DNA of 64,000 nucleotides from Imbricaverruca yamaguchii (GCA_034440575.1 JAOTOL010001317.1:62001-126000), one strand, 5' to 3'. Shown: positions 13,277 through 24,990, counted from the stretch's first letter. A program made the numbers and translations. The notes: a model not told the origin generated them from the letters alone.

Positions 13277-14609
13277 TCAAATGATCGGAATGAGGGAGAA
13301 GTATGCCGCCCGTGTAGGCTTCATTTGGGTGTGTTACTCCACACAGCTGCGACCACCCCTCACGAGTGAGCATCAAGGTTTTTAGGTAGACGATTCGATC
13401 AAGGAAGATTGACAGTCTGAGACTATTATAAGCTTCTGATGACACATGCTATCAAACACATTTGTGACGTCCTCTTCCAGGTGTGAAGATCATAATTCAC
13501 CATGGCTACAGTTAGCACGATGTTGTTATGTCATACAAGCCCCTTCCTTACCACCTCATTACGCCGTTCCCGCTTCACCACTTCGCAAACTCAAAGTGTC
13601 ATTTTAAATCAATTACAACAGTTATCAGTTGGAGGCAGATGTAGCAGTAAATCAGTTAGTTCCAGCTGACAGCTAAATGACATTCGTACCAATTAATCAT
13701 GCAAATACAATTCATTATTACCGGCCATGTAAATGGGCCTCAGCCATCAGATTTCGATTTTGACACGGCATGTCACTATACGACAGCTAATCCTGCTCAT
13801 TATCCTACCCCATCTGCGTCATTAAGGGCACACAGAAAAAGCGGGATGGGCTACGTAAGAAACATTAGACGATGCACCACCCCCAGTATGACGAAGAGCC
13901 CTCACGTGTTTTTTTTTGTGCAGCTAGTCTAAAAACAAGAAACAGTAGGGAATCCCAGCGATGCTGCATATTATGATTGGCGTCTGATACTGCCAACAGA
14001 GACAAAACAGAACCGACGTGGCGTGACTCCTTTTCGCCAGTGCATCACTGAAGGAAGACAGTGAGTCATGGGATGTCAACACTCGCATGTTTACGACTTC
14101 AGTGTCATTGTGTCCGGCTGGAAGCCACCAGGCAGGGCTCAGTCTTGAACAGTCGACGCCGGCTTAGACCTCGCCGGTGTTGGCCACGCAGTCGCCATGC
14201 CTCATCCAGTTCCATTCTAGCAACTCCCAAACGGCACCGTTTTTGCACCCGACGTCGTGAAGTCCCCTGGGAGTCGTATTGAGGCCAATACAATCCTGAT
14301 TTAAAACCATTATTGCGGTGATTTACGGGGCTCGGGGGTTCTTTGTAGCCGCCAGCGGCACCCATCCGTAGTGCTTAGTGGACGTGGCTGGGGTGGCGGC
14401 GGGGACAGTGCAGACCAGGTGCCGGCACACAAACACAACGGCGCCTGATGACTTCCTCGGCAGGCAAAAGTCGGCTTTGTGCGCGGGCCTTATGGTAGCC
14501 GAGTGGAAGGCAGACAGTGTCGTGGGGGGACAGCTATTATAGATAGAAGAGAGCCGTCCAGCACGCCCTCCGTCACGCCGGAAGTGACGAGCAGAGAGCC
14601 GCCGGATCC
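13277..14609. other. Single-copy sequence, no feature seen
   Basis: Mixed composition without tandem structure. Frames do not exceed about 95 codons apart from the tail of frames that run into the next array. Confidence 0.4.
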
Positions 14610-15285
14610 CGCACGTCTGGAGGGTCCCGCGCACCGCGTGGGTCCCGCATACCGCGTGGGTCCCACACGTCTGGAGGGTCCCACACGCCGGGATGGTCCC
14701 ACACGCCGGGAGGGTCCCGCACACCGCGTGGGTTCCGCACGTCTGGAGGGTCCCGCACACCGCGTGGGTCCCGCACGCCGGGAGGATCCAGCACGTCTGG
14801 AAGGTCCCACACACCGGGAGGGTTCCACACACCCGGAGGGTCCCGCACGCCGAGGGGGGGGGTCCCGCACTTCTGGAGGGTCCCGCACGCCGGGATGGTC
14901 CCACACGCCGGAAGGGTCCCACACACTGGGAGGGTTCCACACACCGGGAGGGTCCCGCACGCCGGGAGGGTCCCACACACCGGGAGGGTTCCACACGCCG
15001 GGAGGGTCCCACACGCCGGGAGGGTCCCACACGCCGGGGGGGGGGGTCCCGCACGTCTGGAGGGTCCCACACACCGGAAGGGTTCCACACACTGGGAGGG
15101 TTCCACACACCGGGAGGGTCCCGCACGCCGGGAGGGTCCCACACACCGGGAGGGTTCCACACGCCGGGAGGGTCCCACACGCCGGGAGGGTCCCACACGC
15201 CGGGGGGGGGGGTCCCGCACGTCTGGAGGGTCCCACACACCGGAAGGGTTCCACACACCGGGAGGGTTCCACACACCGGGATAGC
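14610..15285. repeat. 18 bp minisatellite with higher-order structure, ~37 units
   Basis: Units of the type AGGGTCCCACACGCCGGG or AGGGTTCCACACACCGGG are repeated. A larger block starting GTCCCGCACGTCTGG after a G-run recurs at about 15046 and 15212 (about 166 bp apart), and a diverged version starts near 14859. The G-runs of about 7-10 bases mark the block boundaries. All six frames are open across the array, giving Gly/Pro-rich by-product frames of 129-343 codons. Confidence 0.93.
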
Positions 15286-17900
15286 TGATACGTGTCCGCC
15301 GGAGACGGGCATGACGTCAGCCAACGTCAGCGAAGACAGCCACTGACGGCCCATCAGCAGCGATCACTGATCAGCCCCCTCCCTGCCAAACCAGCGTGCA
15401 CAAAAAACGGCCGCCGACGGTGCACCGGACCGGCGGCCACCCTAACGGGGTCAGGCGAGGTCAAGCAGCGCTGACGGGTAAGCGCCGCACACCCACACGA
15501 CGACAGCGCACACGCTTCAAGTGAGCAACGAACGCTGATGGCCATCATCAGCACGATCATCCTCCTTGTCACCATTCCATTGAACATCGACGACAATCTA
15601 TGGTCAGCCAAATTGATGCGACCGTTGAGCTTATGGATTGGATTGATCGTTCAAGCAGGTTCAGCTTTACGTTGTGCATTTCTAGGCGTCGGTATCGACC
15701 AGATCAGCGTTTGAAGTTGGTGACGAACTCCTCCCGTGGTGATAATGTACGGCTGCTGGGAAATGTGGAAGGTTAATGTGTCGATCGGTGGTGAGGAGTG
15801 CACGCTGTGATGCGGGGAATTGCTGAGCTTCTTCCCCATGTTTCCAGAGCTGCATCCTGATAACCCGCACATAATCTGATAGTTGACACGGGTGATAAAT
15901 CTACACACCTAAGCACGCCCTTCAGATCAATATTGGTTAATCAACGTCATGTTATGGAAGCATAGGAGCCTTGCAATATATAGAATGGACCGAACTCTCG
16001 GAAGCACTTCAGATTCCAGTCGTCTCCGGAACTGAGCAGTTCACCTTGACGGAAAATGTCGCTCCGGGAAAATGTCGCACACAGACGCCACACGAATCAC
16101 TGTACAGGGGGCTCCCACCAGGACCATCGGGTTCAATCAACGTTGGGAATGAATATGGTCATGAACGTGCAGGAATTGTACTGTGTGTCTCACACGGTGC
16201 TTCTGTGCGATACGCGGAAATATTCCACCCCCACGTGAAAGCAGTTATATGGATATAAATCAAGCAGGTGAGCGGCGCAAAATGAAACCGCCCTTGTCAC
16301 ATCTTATGCGGATTTCAGCAGCCGATAGCTTTTGCAGCTTCTGATGCATGGCTCTGAAGTATCAAACACTCATCGCTAGGTAACTTCCTACCTGTCTGAC
16401 ACTGGTGTTGCGACAACCCCGCACCGGTCCCAACACTCGCCCACCCGGCACCCTAATTGGCCGCAGACCGCCACGATCATACTGGCTCCTCTGCTAGTTT
16501 TCCGACTTCCGAGAGCTGTCAAGGTCGAACGGCAACTGACATATTTTGCTCTTTAAAGGATCCAAAGAGTCATGTGTTATAGGTTGGCTGCTGAATTGAA
16601 CGTAGTCTCAGGATATGCATGCATCGTGTGACGTATACCTCTGACATGTGCAACTGTTTATGTATTACTCGCCTGAAAAAAAAAAACAGTGAAGGTCTGA
16701 CCTGAATATAATTGCGGTACGAATCAACTACAACTTTCGAAACTACTCATGAAAATGAATCACTGTTCTTGTATCCATATCATATTACAATATAAATGAA
16801 TTAAGTCAGGAAAACAAACTGTCAATATTTTTTTCAAATGTTCGATTTCTGTAAGCTTAACGTTTCACTTGTTGCGCATGATTTGCATGAGAGATATCTT
16901 ACTTCAGAACCGATCTTCACCTGCTTATTCGTTACTATTATGAAAAGCGGAATATTAGGAGAGAAAAAGATATCATTATGGGGGGCCTGAAGTGCACTTG
17001 CAAATTTCTAATCAAATGTCACATTTCCTTCATTCGGTAGCTATTTGTCAAACCCAAATAATTTTCTGAAAGCAACCCTTCATTCATTACGGTCTGTGTA
17101 ATTTTTGCGTTGAAACGCGGCGTGAGGCGGCAAATTCTCCCTGTTAAACCTTATCTTTAAAAATCGCAGAAGACTGAACCATTCGATGACATCGCAGTAT
17201 CCATGTTAGCAATAGTTGTCTTAGCATGCCGACATCGCGTAGGCATAGACACGTACCACGTACAATCCACGCAGCAGAAAACAATAGTGAAATGCGCTGT
17301 CATAAATGATTGGTGTAAGACAGAGCTATCCTTCTTGGCTACTCAGCATCACGCGAGGGAAGTACATATTTGCTTGAGAAAACGGGTTGCGTAAAAGTCG
17401 GGGAGTCGTGTGCTTCAGCGTACCGACTGTCAACTCCAGTCGTACGTATGCTTAGCAGAACGTCTGCCGCTAATTATTCACACTGACAGGCGTTGCACCG
17501 TCTCTAGTGAAAACGTCATCCAACCATGCGCACCTCGCAGTTGCAAAACAGGACACAAGCGTAGCAAGGAGTTGGCAACCACGCATAATAAACAGGAATA
17601 CGGCAATACAACGTCGCAAATTAATGCAGCAATCTAAAGAACAGTACGCACTGATAGAGGGGCAATTAAGTCACTTGAGCTCCTTTGTGCCTTCAGTCAG
17701 TCAGATGCAAGGGAATAATAGCCGGAGATTTGAGGCGAGCCTGTGCAGCCGGCTCGGCACGTTTTACTTCCTCGCGCACCTCGAACTGTACAGCGATCTG
17801 CGGCCTGCGTGGGGGGAGGGGGCAGCATTGTGTGGCAGCGGGACCGACCCACTGCTCGGCAGACTCGGATGGCTTCAGTGGCCAAAGTGATCCACTGATA
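15286..17900. other. Single-copy sequence, no feature seen
   Basis: About 2.6 kb without tandem structure, GC-rich at both ends and AT-rich in the middle (16600-17200). Short frames only. The longest before the next array is 127 codons at 17507-17890, which ends at the array edge. Confidence 0.4.
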
Positions 17901-19465
17901 AACAGGTGCGGGCGGCGACAGTGGTCTTACCGACACACCGATCCGAGCACTCCAGCTATGCTAAACAGGTGCGGGCGGCGACAGTGGTCTTACCGACACA
18001 CCGATCCGAGCACTCCAGCTATGCTAAACAGGTGCGGGCGGCGACAGTGGTCTTACCGACACGCCGATCCGAGCACTCCAGTTATGCTAAACAGGTGCGG
18101 GCGGCGACAGTGGTCTTACCGACACGCCGATCCGACCACTCCAGTTATGCTAAACAGGTGCGGGCGGCGACAGTGGTCTTACCGACACACCGATCCGAGC
18201 ACTCCAGCTATGCTAAACAGGTGCGGGCGGCGACAGTGGTCTTACCGACACACCGATCCGAGCACTCCAGCTATGCTAAACAGGTGCGGGCGGCGACAGT
18301 GGTCTTACCGACACACCGATCCGAGCACTCCAGCTATGCTAAACAGGTGCGGGCGGCGACAGTGGTCTTACCGACACACCGATCCGGGCACTCCAGCTAT
18401 GCTAAACAGGTGCGGGCGGCGACAGTGGTCTTACCGACACACCGATCCGAGCACTCCAGCTATGCTAATGATCCCGGCACTCCAGTTATGCTAAACAGGT
18501 GCGGGCGGCGACAGTGGTCTTACCGACACACCGATCCGGGCACTCCAGCTATGCTAAACAGGTGCGGGCGGCGACAGTGGTCTTACCGACACACCGATCC
18601 GAGCACTCCAGCTATGCTAATGATCCCGGCACTCCAGTTATGCTAAACAGGTGCGGGCGGCGACAGTGGTCTTACCGACACGCCGATCCGGGCACTCCAG
18701 TTATGCTAAACAGGTGCGGGCGGCGACAGTGGTCTTACCGACACACCGATCCGAGCACTCCAGTTATGCTAAACAGGTGCGGGCGGCGACAGTGGTCTTA
18801 CCGACACACCGATCCGAGCACTCCAGTTATGCTAAACAGGTGCGGGCGGCGACAGTGGTCTTACCGACACGCCGATCCGAGCACTCCAGTTATGCTAAAC
18901 AGGTGCGGGCGGCGACAGTGGTCTTACCGACACACCGATCCGAGCACTCCAGTTATGATAAACAGGTGCGGGCGGCGACAGTGGTCTTACCGACACGCCG
19001 ATCCGAGCACTCCAGTTATGCTAAACAGGTGCGGGCGGCGACAGTGGTCTTACCGACACGCCGATCCGAGCACTCCAGTTATGCTAAACAGGTGCGGGCG
19101 GCGACAGTGGTCTTACCGACACACCGATCCGAGCACTCCAGTTATGCTAAACAGGTGCGGGCGGCGACAGTGGTCTTACCGACACGCCGATCCGAGCACT
19201 CCAGTTATGCTAAACAGGTGCGGGCGGCGACAGTGGTCTTACCGACACACCGATCCGAGCACTCCAGCTATGCTAAACAGGTGCGGGCGGCGACAGTGGT
19301 CTTACCGACACACCGATCCGAGCACTCCAGCTATGATAAACAGGTGCGGGCGGCGACAGTGGTCTTACCGACACACCGATCCGAGCACTCCAGCTATGAT
19401 AAACAGGTGCGGGCGGCGACAGTGGTCTTACCGACACGCCGATCCGAGCACTCCAGTTATGCTAA
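17901..19465. repeat. 63 bp minisatellite, 24 copies plus two 26 bp partial units
   Basis: The core ACAGGTGCGGGCGGCGACAG recurs every 63 bp: 9 copies, a 26 bp partial unit (18469-18494), 2 copies, a second 26 bp partial unit (18621-18646), then 13 copies. Variation is almost limited to CACACC/CACGCC and AGCTATG/AGTTATG. The CACGCC form always occurs with AGTTATG. As 63 is a multiple of three, two plus-strand frames encode perfect 21-residue repeats, while the third has a TAA in each unit. I see no evidence that either open frame is translated. Confidence 0.97.
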
Positions 19466-19810
19466 TGATCCCGGCACGGCAGTTATGCTAATGCTCTCGG
19501 TGCAGCGGTCACAATAACGATCCACCGGTGCGGCGGCTTGGGTAAGATCGGTGTTGGCTGCGAACCTCCGACCCAATGGTTCCGGCAGAGGTAACACTGA
19601 TTCGCTGCTTCAATGGTGCAGGCAGAGTAGCGGCGAACCCGCTCCATTGGTTCAGTACCCCTGACGCGAGTCGACGGAACTGATCCCAAATCCATTGGCT
19701 GTGGCAGCGGCGGTGGCGGCACTGATCCAGTGGCTGGGATGATGCTGATCCACTGGCATACTTGTCTGGACAGCGGCGGCACTAATCCCGTGATCCGCTG
19801 GTGCAGCGTG
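19466..19810. repeat. Degenerate repeat-like flank of the 63 bp array
   Basis: Words of the type GATCC-(A/G)CTGG-(C/T) and CAGCGGCGGCAC recur irregularly at about 19520, 19690, 19723, 19747 and 19791. They share GATCC, GCGGCGGC and CACTG elements with the neighbouring 63 bp unit but keep no fixed period. This may be an older, decayed edge of the array or an unrelated cryptic repeat. Confidence 0.4.
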
Positions 19811-20439
19811 CGATCCCGGCGTCTGTTCACTACCGGGCCGGCCAACAGATGAGGTGGCTGCCGCACCTGGACGCCGACGTCCGACCCTGTTCGTGCATGC
19901 AGGCAGTCCGTCTGCACTAACAGCCGGGGCGCAGCTCGCGGCTGAAAATCGAGCGGCTTCCAGTGCCGATCTGAGGGTGTAGCAAATCACTGCGAAGAGC
20001 TTCCGGGACGGAGCGACGCCGAGCCTCTGAGACAATCGTGGGTGATCTATTACATGGTCAGCGAGCACTGAGTACTGCAGGATCAGCGTCAAGACGGGCC
20101 CTTGCCGGCCGACAGCCATGAATACAGGCGCATCGGCAGCGTCGCAGAGACGAAAATTGATGGATGTCGCAGGGACGAAAATTGATGGACGTGGCAAGGC
20201 ACAAGCAGCTGACACCCTCACAGCTACGTGCATGCAAAGAAGCAGAGGGACAAGGGTGAGGCGGGCAGGCAGAATTATTGGGATATCTCTATGTAGATAG
20301 CTATGCTGTATTGCGGACGCTAAATATATATATTGCTGCACACACACCAACAAATGACAAACATGCAACAGACCTATCCAGTTTGCATCAACTAGGTGTA
20401 CAGCCGTACTGCTCAGTGTCGCCTCATGCTGGATGCATA
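19811..20439. other. Single-copy sequence under a long minus-strand open frame
   Basis: A minus-strand frame of 309 codons spans 19652-20581. Its first ~35 codons (20581 down to about 20470) align with the end of the LINE described next. The rest is poor in acidic residues and lysine, has no motif, and ends in the degenerate repeats at 19652-19810, so I do not call a gene. A 25 bp direct duplication with the core CGAAAATTGATGG lies at 20141-20190. Confidence 0.45.
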
Positions 20440-21490
20440 TTTCAAGCTGGAATTTCACATGGTTCAAGCCATTGCCACAAACCGATACACGCAGTGCAAA
20501 TCTATAGATCATTTTACTAGTCGCAACTGAAAAATGAGGAACGTGACGTTGCCGTACTGGCATATTTTGAAGAACCATCAATTATTTTAACTGCACTATT
20601 CAGCACGGTGTGACATGCAATCATGAGCTTTTGCATTACTCGCTTGGAATATTTACACCAAAGATGGGTAATACACAGGGAGGTACAAAACAATTGAAAT
20701 AATTGCACTTTAGCAGGGGGTGAGCACAATCAAACGGCCGGATAAGACAGTTTCCTTGTCGTTATATGTCTGCACTTCTTCCATGACCAAATCAACAGGC
20801 CTATCGCAGTCTACCACAAGGCACAGCTATTTCACGTTTCCAACCTGCCTTACAAGCACACAAGCACATCGCCAATTGTGGCACAATTGTTGTAAAGTAA
20901 CGTCCCTCAGATACTTAGGTCTACATGACAGAATCACCCTCTTCTTGGCATTGAATAGCAAGGAACTGGCTCTTCCAAAACTTTCACATATATGTGAAAG
21001 TCAGATATATCACATATATCTGAAGTATGCGTTCGTGATCAGAAGAAAACTGGGAAAATGTTAACAATATATTAAGCTTGTATTATGCCATTACTCTGTG
21101 TGTCTCCAATCCCACATACCATATTAATTTATTACGCTCACTACTAAGGTCATTCATGTATAAATGATAGCTAAGTCGATAAGATGCCATCTTGTTTGAT
21201 GCCATTTGATACAGGAAATTTATCTTTTTTTTATCCCTGCACACAATCTGACACACACGCTTTAGTTGGTGTTCCAATATCTCAGAATACGAATGATATA
21301 CATATATATGTGCCACGAAGTGCATCAAGTATCATTGTATGTTGAATATGACCGAAAGCTTTACTCACAGCAAGAAATCCCATAAACACGCTATGACTCG
21401 AAGATTTGTATAAATCTAGAACTTCTTTGAGTACATAAATGTAGGAGTCCGTTCCACTCCTTTCTTCGTCTCTCCGGTCAAATGATCACA
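20440..21490 (-). mobile_element. Broken non-LTR retrotransposon (LINE), reverse transcriptase and C-terminal part
   Basis: Read on the minus strand in shifting frames, this segment follows the block order of a LINE reverse transcriptase. From 21460 down come a block reading SGTDSYIYVLKEV, then catalytic motif A as FLAVSKAFGHIQH (near 21375-21335), where the usual aspartates of FLD and KAFD are Ala and Gly. Next is motif B as FPVSNGIKQDGILST (near 21225-21180), then after a frameshift LYMNDLSSE. A stretch near 21085 corresponds to the YADD box, but it is destroyed and holds a stop. Further on are FNAKKRVILS (near 20920) and a thumb-like stretch KVQLFQLFCTSLC (20710-20670). The last is MPVRQRHVPHF near 20560. 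At least four frameshifts plus stops mean no active enzyme. The family match is inferred from memory of LINE motif order; the clade is not assigned. Confidence 0.8.
20981..21023. repeat. Two adjacent short palindromes inside the LINE remnant
   Basis: Positions 20981-21000 form a perfect 20 bp palindrome (CTTTCACATA and its reverse complement). Directly next to it, 21001-21023 is a hairpin with 9 bp arms (TCAGATATA/TATATCTGA) and a 5 nt loop. They interrupt the LINE reading frame. Confidence 0.9.
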
Positions 21491-22369
21491 CCACGTCTCG
21501 GGACGGTCATTGTTGTCGTTAAAGATCACCTCTAACTTCTGAACTAAGCGGTTCATGAACTCAACCTGAGTTGGAGTCAAGTCTGATTGGTAAGTCTTCG
21601 ACGAGTAAGGCCCGAGAATGTCATTAGTCATATTTTAAAACAATCTTGAACTCAAAATGACGGTTTTCTGAAGAATTGACTTTTGGAAAGCATTTTATGT
21701 CTTCATTGCTGGTAAAAACCCGGAATTAAATACACACAATTCGAGAGCTAATTATATGGCAAATGTCTAAACAAAAATAGTCACCTTAGTCCTTGGTGGT
21801 CCAAAATTGGCTGTGAAGTCACTGACCTAATCTCGTTGGCTATTTGGGCCTTAGAGATCATCAACTACACTGGCCATGTAGCTGACCTCAAGCACAACTC
21901 CGATATATACATGTTGCAAGCGCAGCCACATTGCATGCACGTGACAAGCTTTATTACAATATATTTGATCGCGTATGGCCATCGATAATATACAAAAAAT
22001 ATAATGATTTAATGATTGGACAATAACCTAGGATAACCTTGATCTTGGCTGTGTTTCATAGTTTCGTTTGCATTGTGTAACTTAGGTCGTACAATGCAAA
22101 TGTGCTACTAGTTTGACCATGCAAAACAATCCATAAAAACATATCCAAATATATTTGTGTAATATGCATGCTCTCCCTAGCCGGAATTTTCCTTGGTATG
22201 CATACAGACATACGATAACTTCCCCTTCGAACTTGATTAACCTACATCGAGTGACCTGGGACTATGCCAAGATAAAATGCGCTAATTTGGAAAAATATAT
22301 TTAAACACTTCTGTTCCATGGATTATTTCCAGTTCCCCCTAGTTCCGTCTATGATGGATCTTACAATGT
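21491..22369. other. AT-rich single-copy sequence, small minus-strand frame at 21416-21631
   Basis: A complete 71-codon minus-strand frame (21416-21631, with an in-frame TAA two codons before its ATG) overlaps the 5' edge of the LINE remnant in a different frame. Its composition is protein-like (balanced Glu, Lys, Asp, Asn), and its GETKKG segment sits where the LINE would have a similar Lys/Gly block, so it may be a frame-shifted continuation of the LINE. I cannot identify it. The rest of the segment is AT-rich with no feature seen. Confidence 0.35.
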
Positions 22370-22770
<401 letters not shown>

Positions 22771-23614
22771 CATTACATATGTACATATTTTCATATAGGC
22801 ATATTCATCCGGCATCATTATTATAATTACATTAAATATGTCATGTAAATTATATATCATGGAACACCGGCGCAGCGTGATGCGAGATTTTAACCCGAGA
22901 GCCAGTTCAGCCAGTTCCCGGGCGGCGGCAGTACGTTCTATGCCAACTTCTAGAAATAGATGGAAATAGTTTAGCCTAGTTTGGACAAAATCCACAGTAT
23001 GCCGCCAGAAGCAAGTCAATCAGTATTTATCCCGAATTCTGTCACAGACGAGTTGCACACAATGTGCCCGGTGATGTGCAATGTAATATCCAGCGTCCGG
23101 TGATGTGTAATGTAGTGTGCAGACCTCTCGCCCACTCAGTACAATTTGTCCATCCCGGGCACTGCCGGCGGTGCGAGTCGGCCGGTGTTTGTCTGGTCGG
23201 CCTGAAACAGTGTTGACGGTGATGCAGTGCGCTGACTCTAATTCCCGCCAATTCGCCGCCGGATGAAGGTCAGGCCAGACCTTTGAAAGCCAAAAAGGAT
23301 TCCGTTGTCGCGGAGCCGTCGTGTTTGTGGAACCGACAACAAGAGCCGGCCAGCCAGCCAGGCACGACCGGTGGCGACAAACAATGCTGCTGTTTTTCGT
23401 CGGAGATCTACCCAAACCGGGAGCTTGACTGTGTGGTCGTTCAAACAGTCCATGGCGGTGTCTATATACACAGCACCTACTACCGTCTCCGCTACAATAG
23501 CACCGACTTGCCATGCTAGGCCACCCAGCTCAATGGGCTCAATACCTGCATCTGTCCTGGAAGATATCTTGTAGGTTGGTGCGTATTCCATGTACTTCTA
23601 CACTCGATCGGGGA
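22771..23614. other. Single-copy sequence with a protein-like minus-strand frame
   Basis: A minus-strand frame at 23238-23591 (117 codons) has protein-like composition, with a Gly/Ala/Val-rich stretch followed by Asp, Lys and Arg. It matches no family I can name and lacks supporting splice or promoter context. Overlapping plus-strand frames of 78-89 codons suggest generally low stop density. A ~30 bp near-duplication built on CGGTGATGTG lies at about 23070-23125. Confidence 0.3.
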
Positions 23615-23899
23615 GGGGGTAGTCAGGCCAGGGAATGTCCGTTACCTGGCGTTAGGGATAGGACAAGGGCTGTCCGTTACCTAATATAATAGATAAATCG
23701 AGGGTATGTCCGTTACCTCGTACTATTGATAGAACACGGGCTGTCCGCTATCAAATAGTATATTTATATGCCAGAGGCATACCAGTTGTCTAATATTATA
23801 GATAGGCCAAGAACGTGCCGGTTCCTTGGCATTATAGATTGGCAAAAGGCATGTCTGCTACCTGATAGCGTAGACAGGCCAAGTGAAGTTTCGTTCTTT
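23615..23899. repeat. Decayed ~36 bp tandem repeat, 7-8 copies
   Basis: TGTCCGTTACCT-like blocks recur at about 23636, 23671, 23707, 23742, 23779 (as ACCAGTTGTCTAA), 23815 and 23851 (as TGTCTGCTACCT). Spacing is 35-37 bp. Each is followed by an ATTATAGATAGGCCAA-like block. Copies are well diverged, so the array is old. It directly abuts the LINE remnant that begins near 23900. Confidence 0.85.
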
Positions 23900-24990
23900 G
23901 GCTTCACAAAAATAGTTATATTAAGTAATTATATGCCATATCAATGTAAGGAGAACATGAATAGCTCCATTGATAATTTAGGCGTTCTCTTAACACTAGT
24001 AACACATATTGATACCTCATGTTTCATGATAGCTAATAACTGGAATGCAAATCTTTTAAATCAGAACACTTCTCTGTTTTTGTCTAATGTTGTAATTATG
24101 TGCCGACAATAGCCTAATTGTCTCTTCTACCAAACTACTACCATGTAGTAGCTATAAATTCGTGAGTGATGCCTGGACAACCACTTAGTTGCTTCATTAT
24201 ATAGTGTCAAGTAGTGATACGCATTGAAGTATCGGAAGTATGTGTGCGGTTGATGATGAGAATATAAGTGGTCATTTGGTTTTTACATTGATTAATGCAT
24301 CGAACAAATTCCTAAACCAGCTTTTCCTACGAATGAAACTATCTTCAGATTACAATGGGACACACTCCAATTTGAGGATATGTATACGGGCATCACGGAG
24401 CAGAAGCTTCTGGCTCTCACAAGCCATGTTAATGCAACATTGCGCAGAAGTTGCATTGTAGGTACATTGCATTTAGGCACGTTGCAATATTGTGCCTCAA
24501 TTGTAGGTCAGATGCTCATTCTAAACAGCATATGGAGATGCACAGCGACATCTGCGCGGCCCTTTCTACTGCCGGTAATGCAATTTCACAGACAAGACCA
24601 GACCAAGTTTGTATGGCTAGATGGATGGGGCATGCGTCAGATGCATATCAGGAATCTGAAGAATTGTTCGCCACTTCGAAGAAAAAACACCGGAAGACCT
24701 TGGCATGAATCCGTATTCGATATGCACATTAAGGCTAGAACAAGATGGAGAAATGTACTTTTAGTTATTGGACAACAGAAAACGCCCTTAGGAGAGATGT
24801 TCTTGCTAAAAAAAACTTTCTAAACAGGGATAAAACTGAATTTCGGATGAGAGCAAGCCAGCATTATCAATGTAAATCGCATATTCCAGTCAAGGTAAAT
24901 GGTGCGTAAGAATAAATCGGGATTACAGAACTATGGCGCCACCATTACGATATATTACATTTTGTCGGGTCGTTGTCTGACACAGGCTGG
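23900..24990 (+). mobile_element. Broken non-LTR retrotransposon (LINE), endonuclease and linker part
   Basis: On the plus strand, in shifting frames, this reads as the C-terminal half of a LINE apurinic-like endonuclease and the linker to the reverse transcriptase. In order: NYMPYQC (near 23925), then IANNWNANLL (24030-24057) at the place of the GDWN/GDFN box, with Gly and Asp lost. Next SLIVSSTKLLP and FVSDAW (24110-24175), then ISGHLVFTL (24264-24292) at the SDH box, where Asp is Gly. The linker continues with NCRSDAHSKQHM (24500), GRPWHESVFDMH (24700), ENALRRDVLAKK (24778-24815) and LWRHHYDIL (24930-24957). Several frameshifts and stops make it inactive. Endonuclease catalytic positions are mutated. 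Homology is judged by eye from motif order and spacing. Confidence 0.78.

Noticed and set aside
17685..19517. Repeat proteins of 21-residue units in two frames
   Set aside because: The 63 bp unit keeps frame by its length alone. Two different frames are equally open and there is no upstream domain or signal sequence.
20720..21064. 114-codon plus-strand frame
   Set aside because: It is antisense to the LINE reverse transcriptase relic.
24451..24708. Tyrosine recombinase-like RWMGH segment
   Set aside because: At first RWMGHASDAY suggested a recombinase box, but the whole stretch fits a LINE linker better, with LINE blocks before and after it.
24380..24823. 147-codon plus-strand frame as an independent gene
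   Set aside because: It mixes true and shifted parts of the LINE endonuclease-linker relic. The homologous residues pass between at least three frames.
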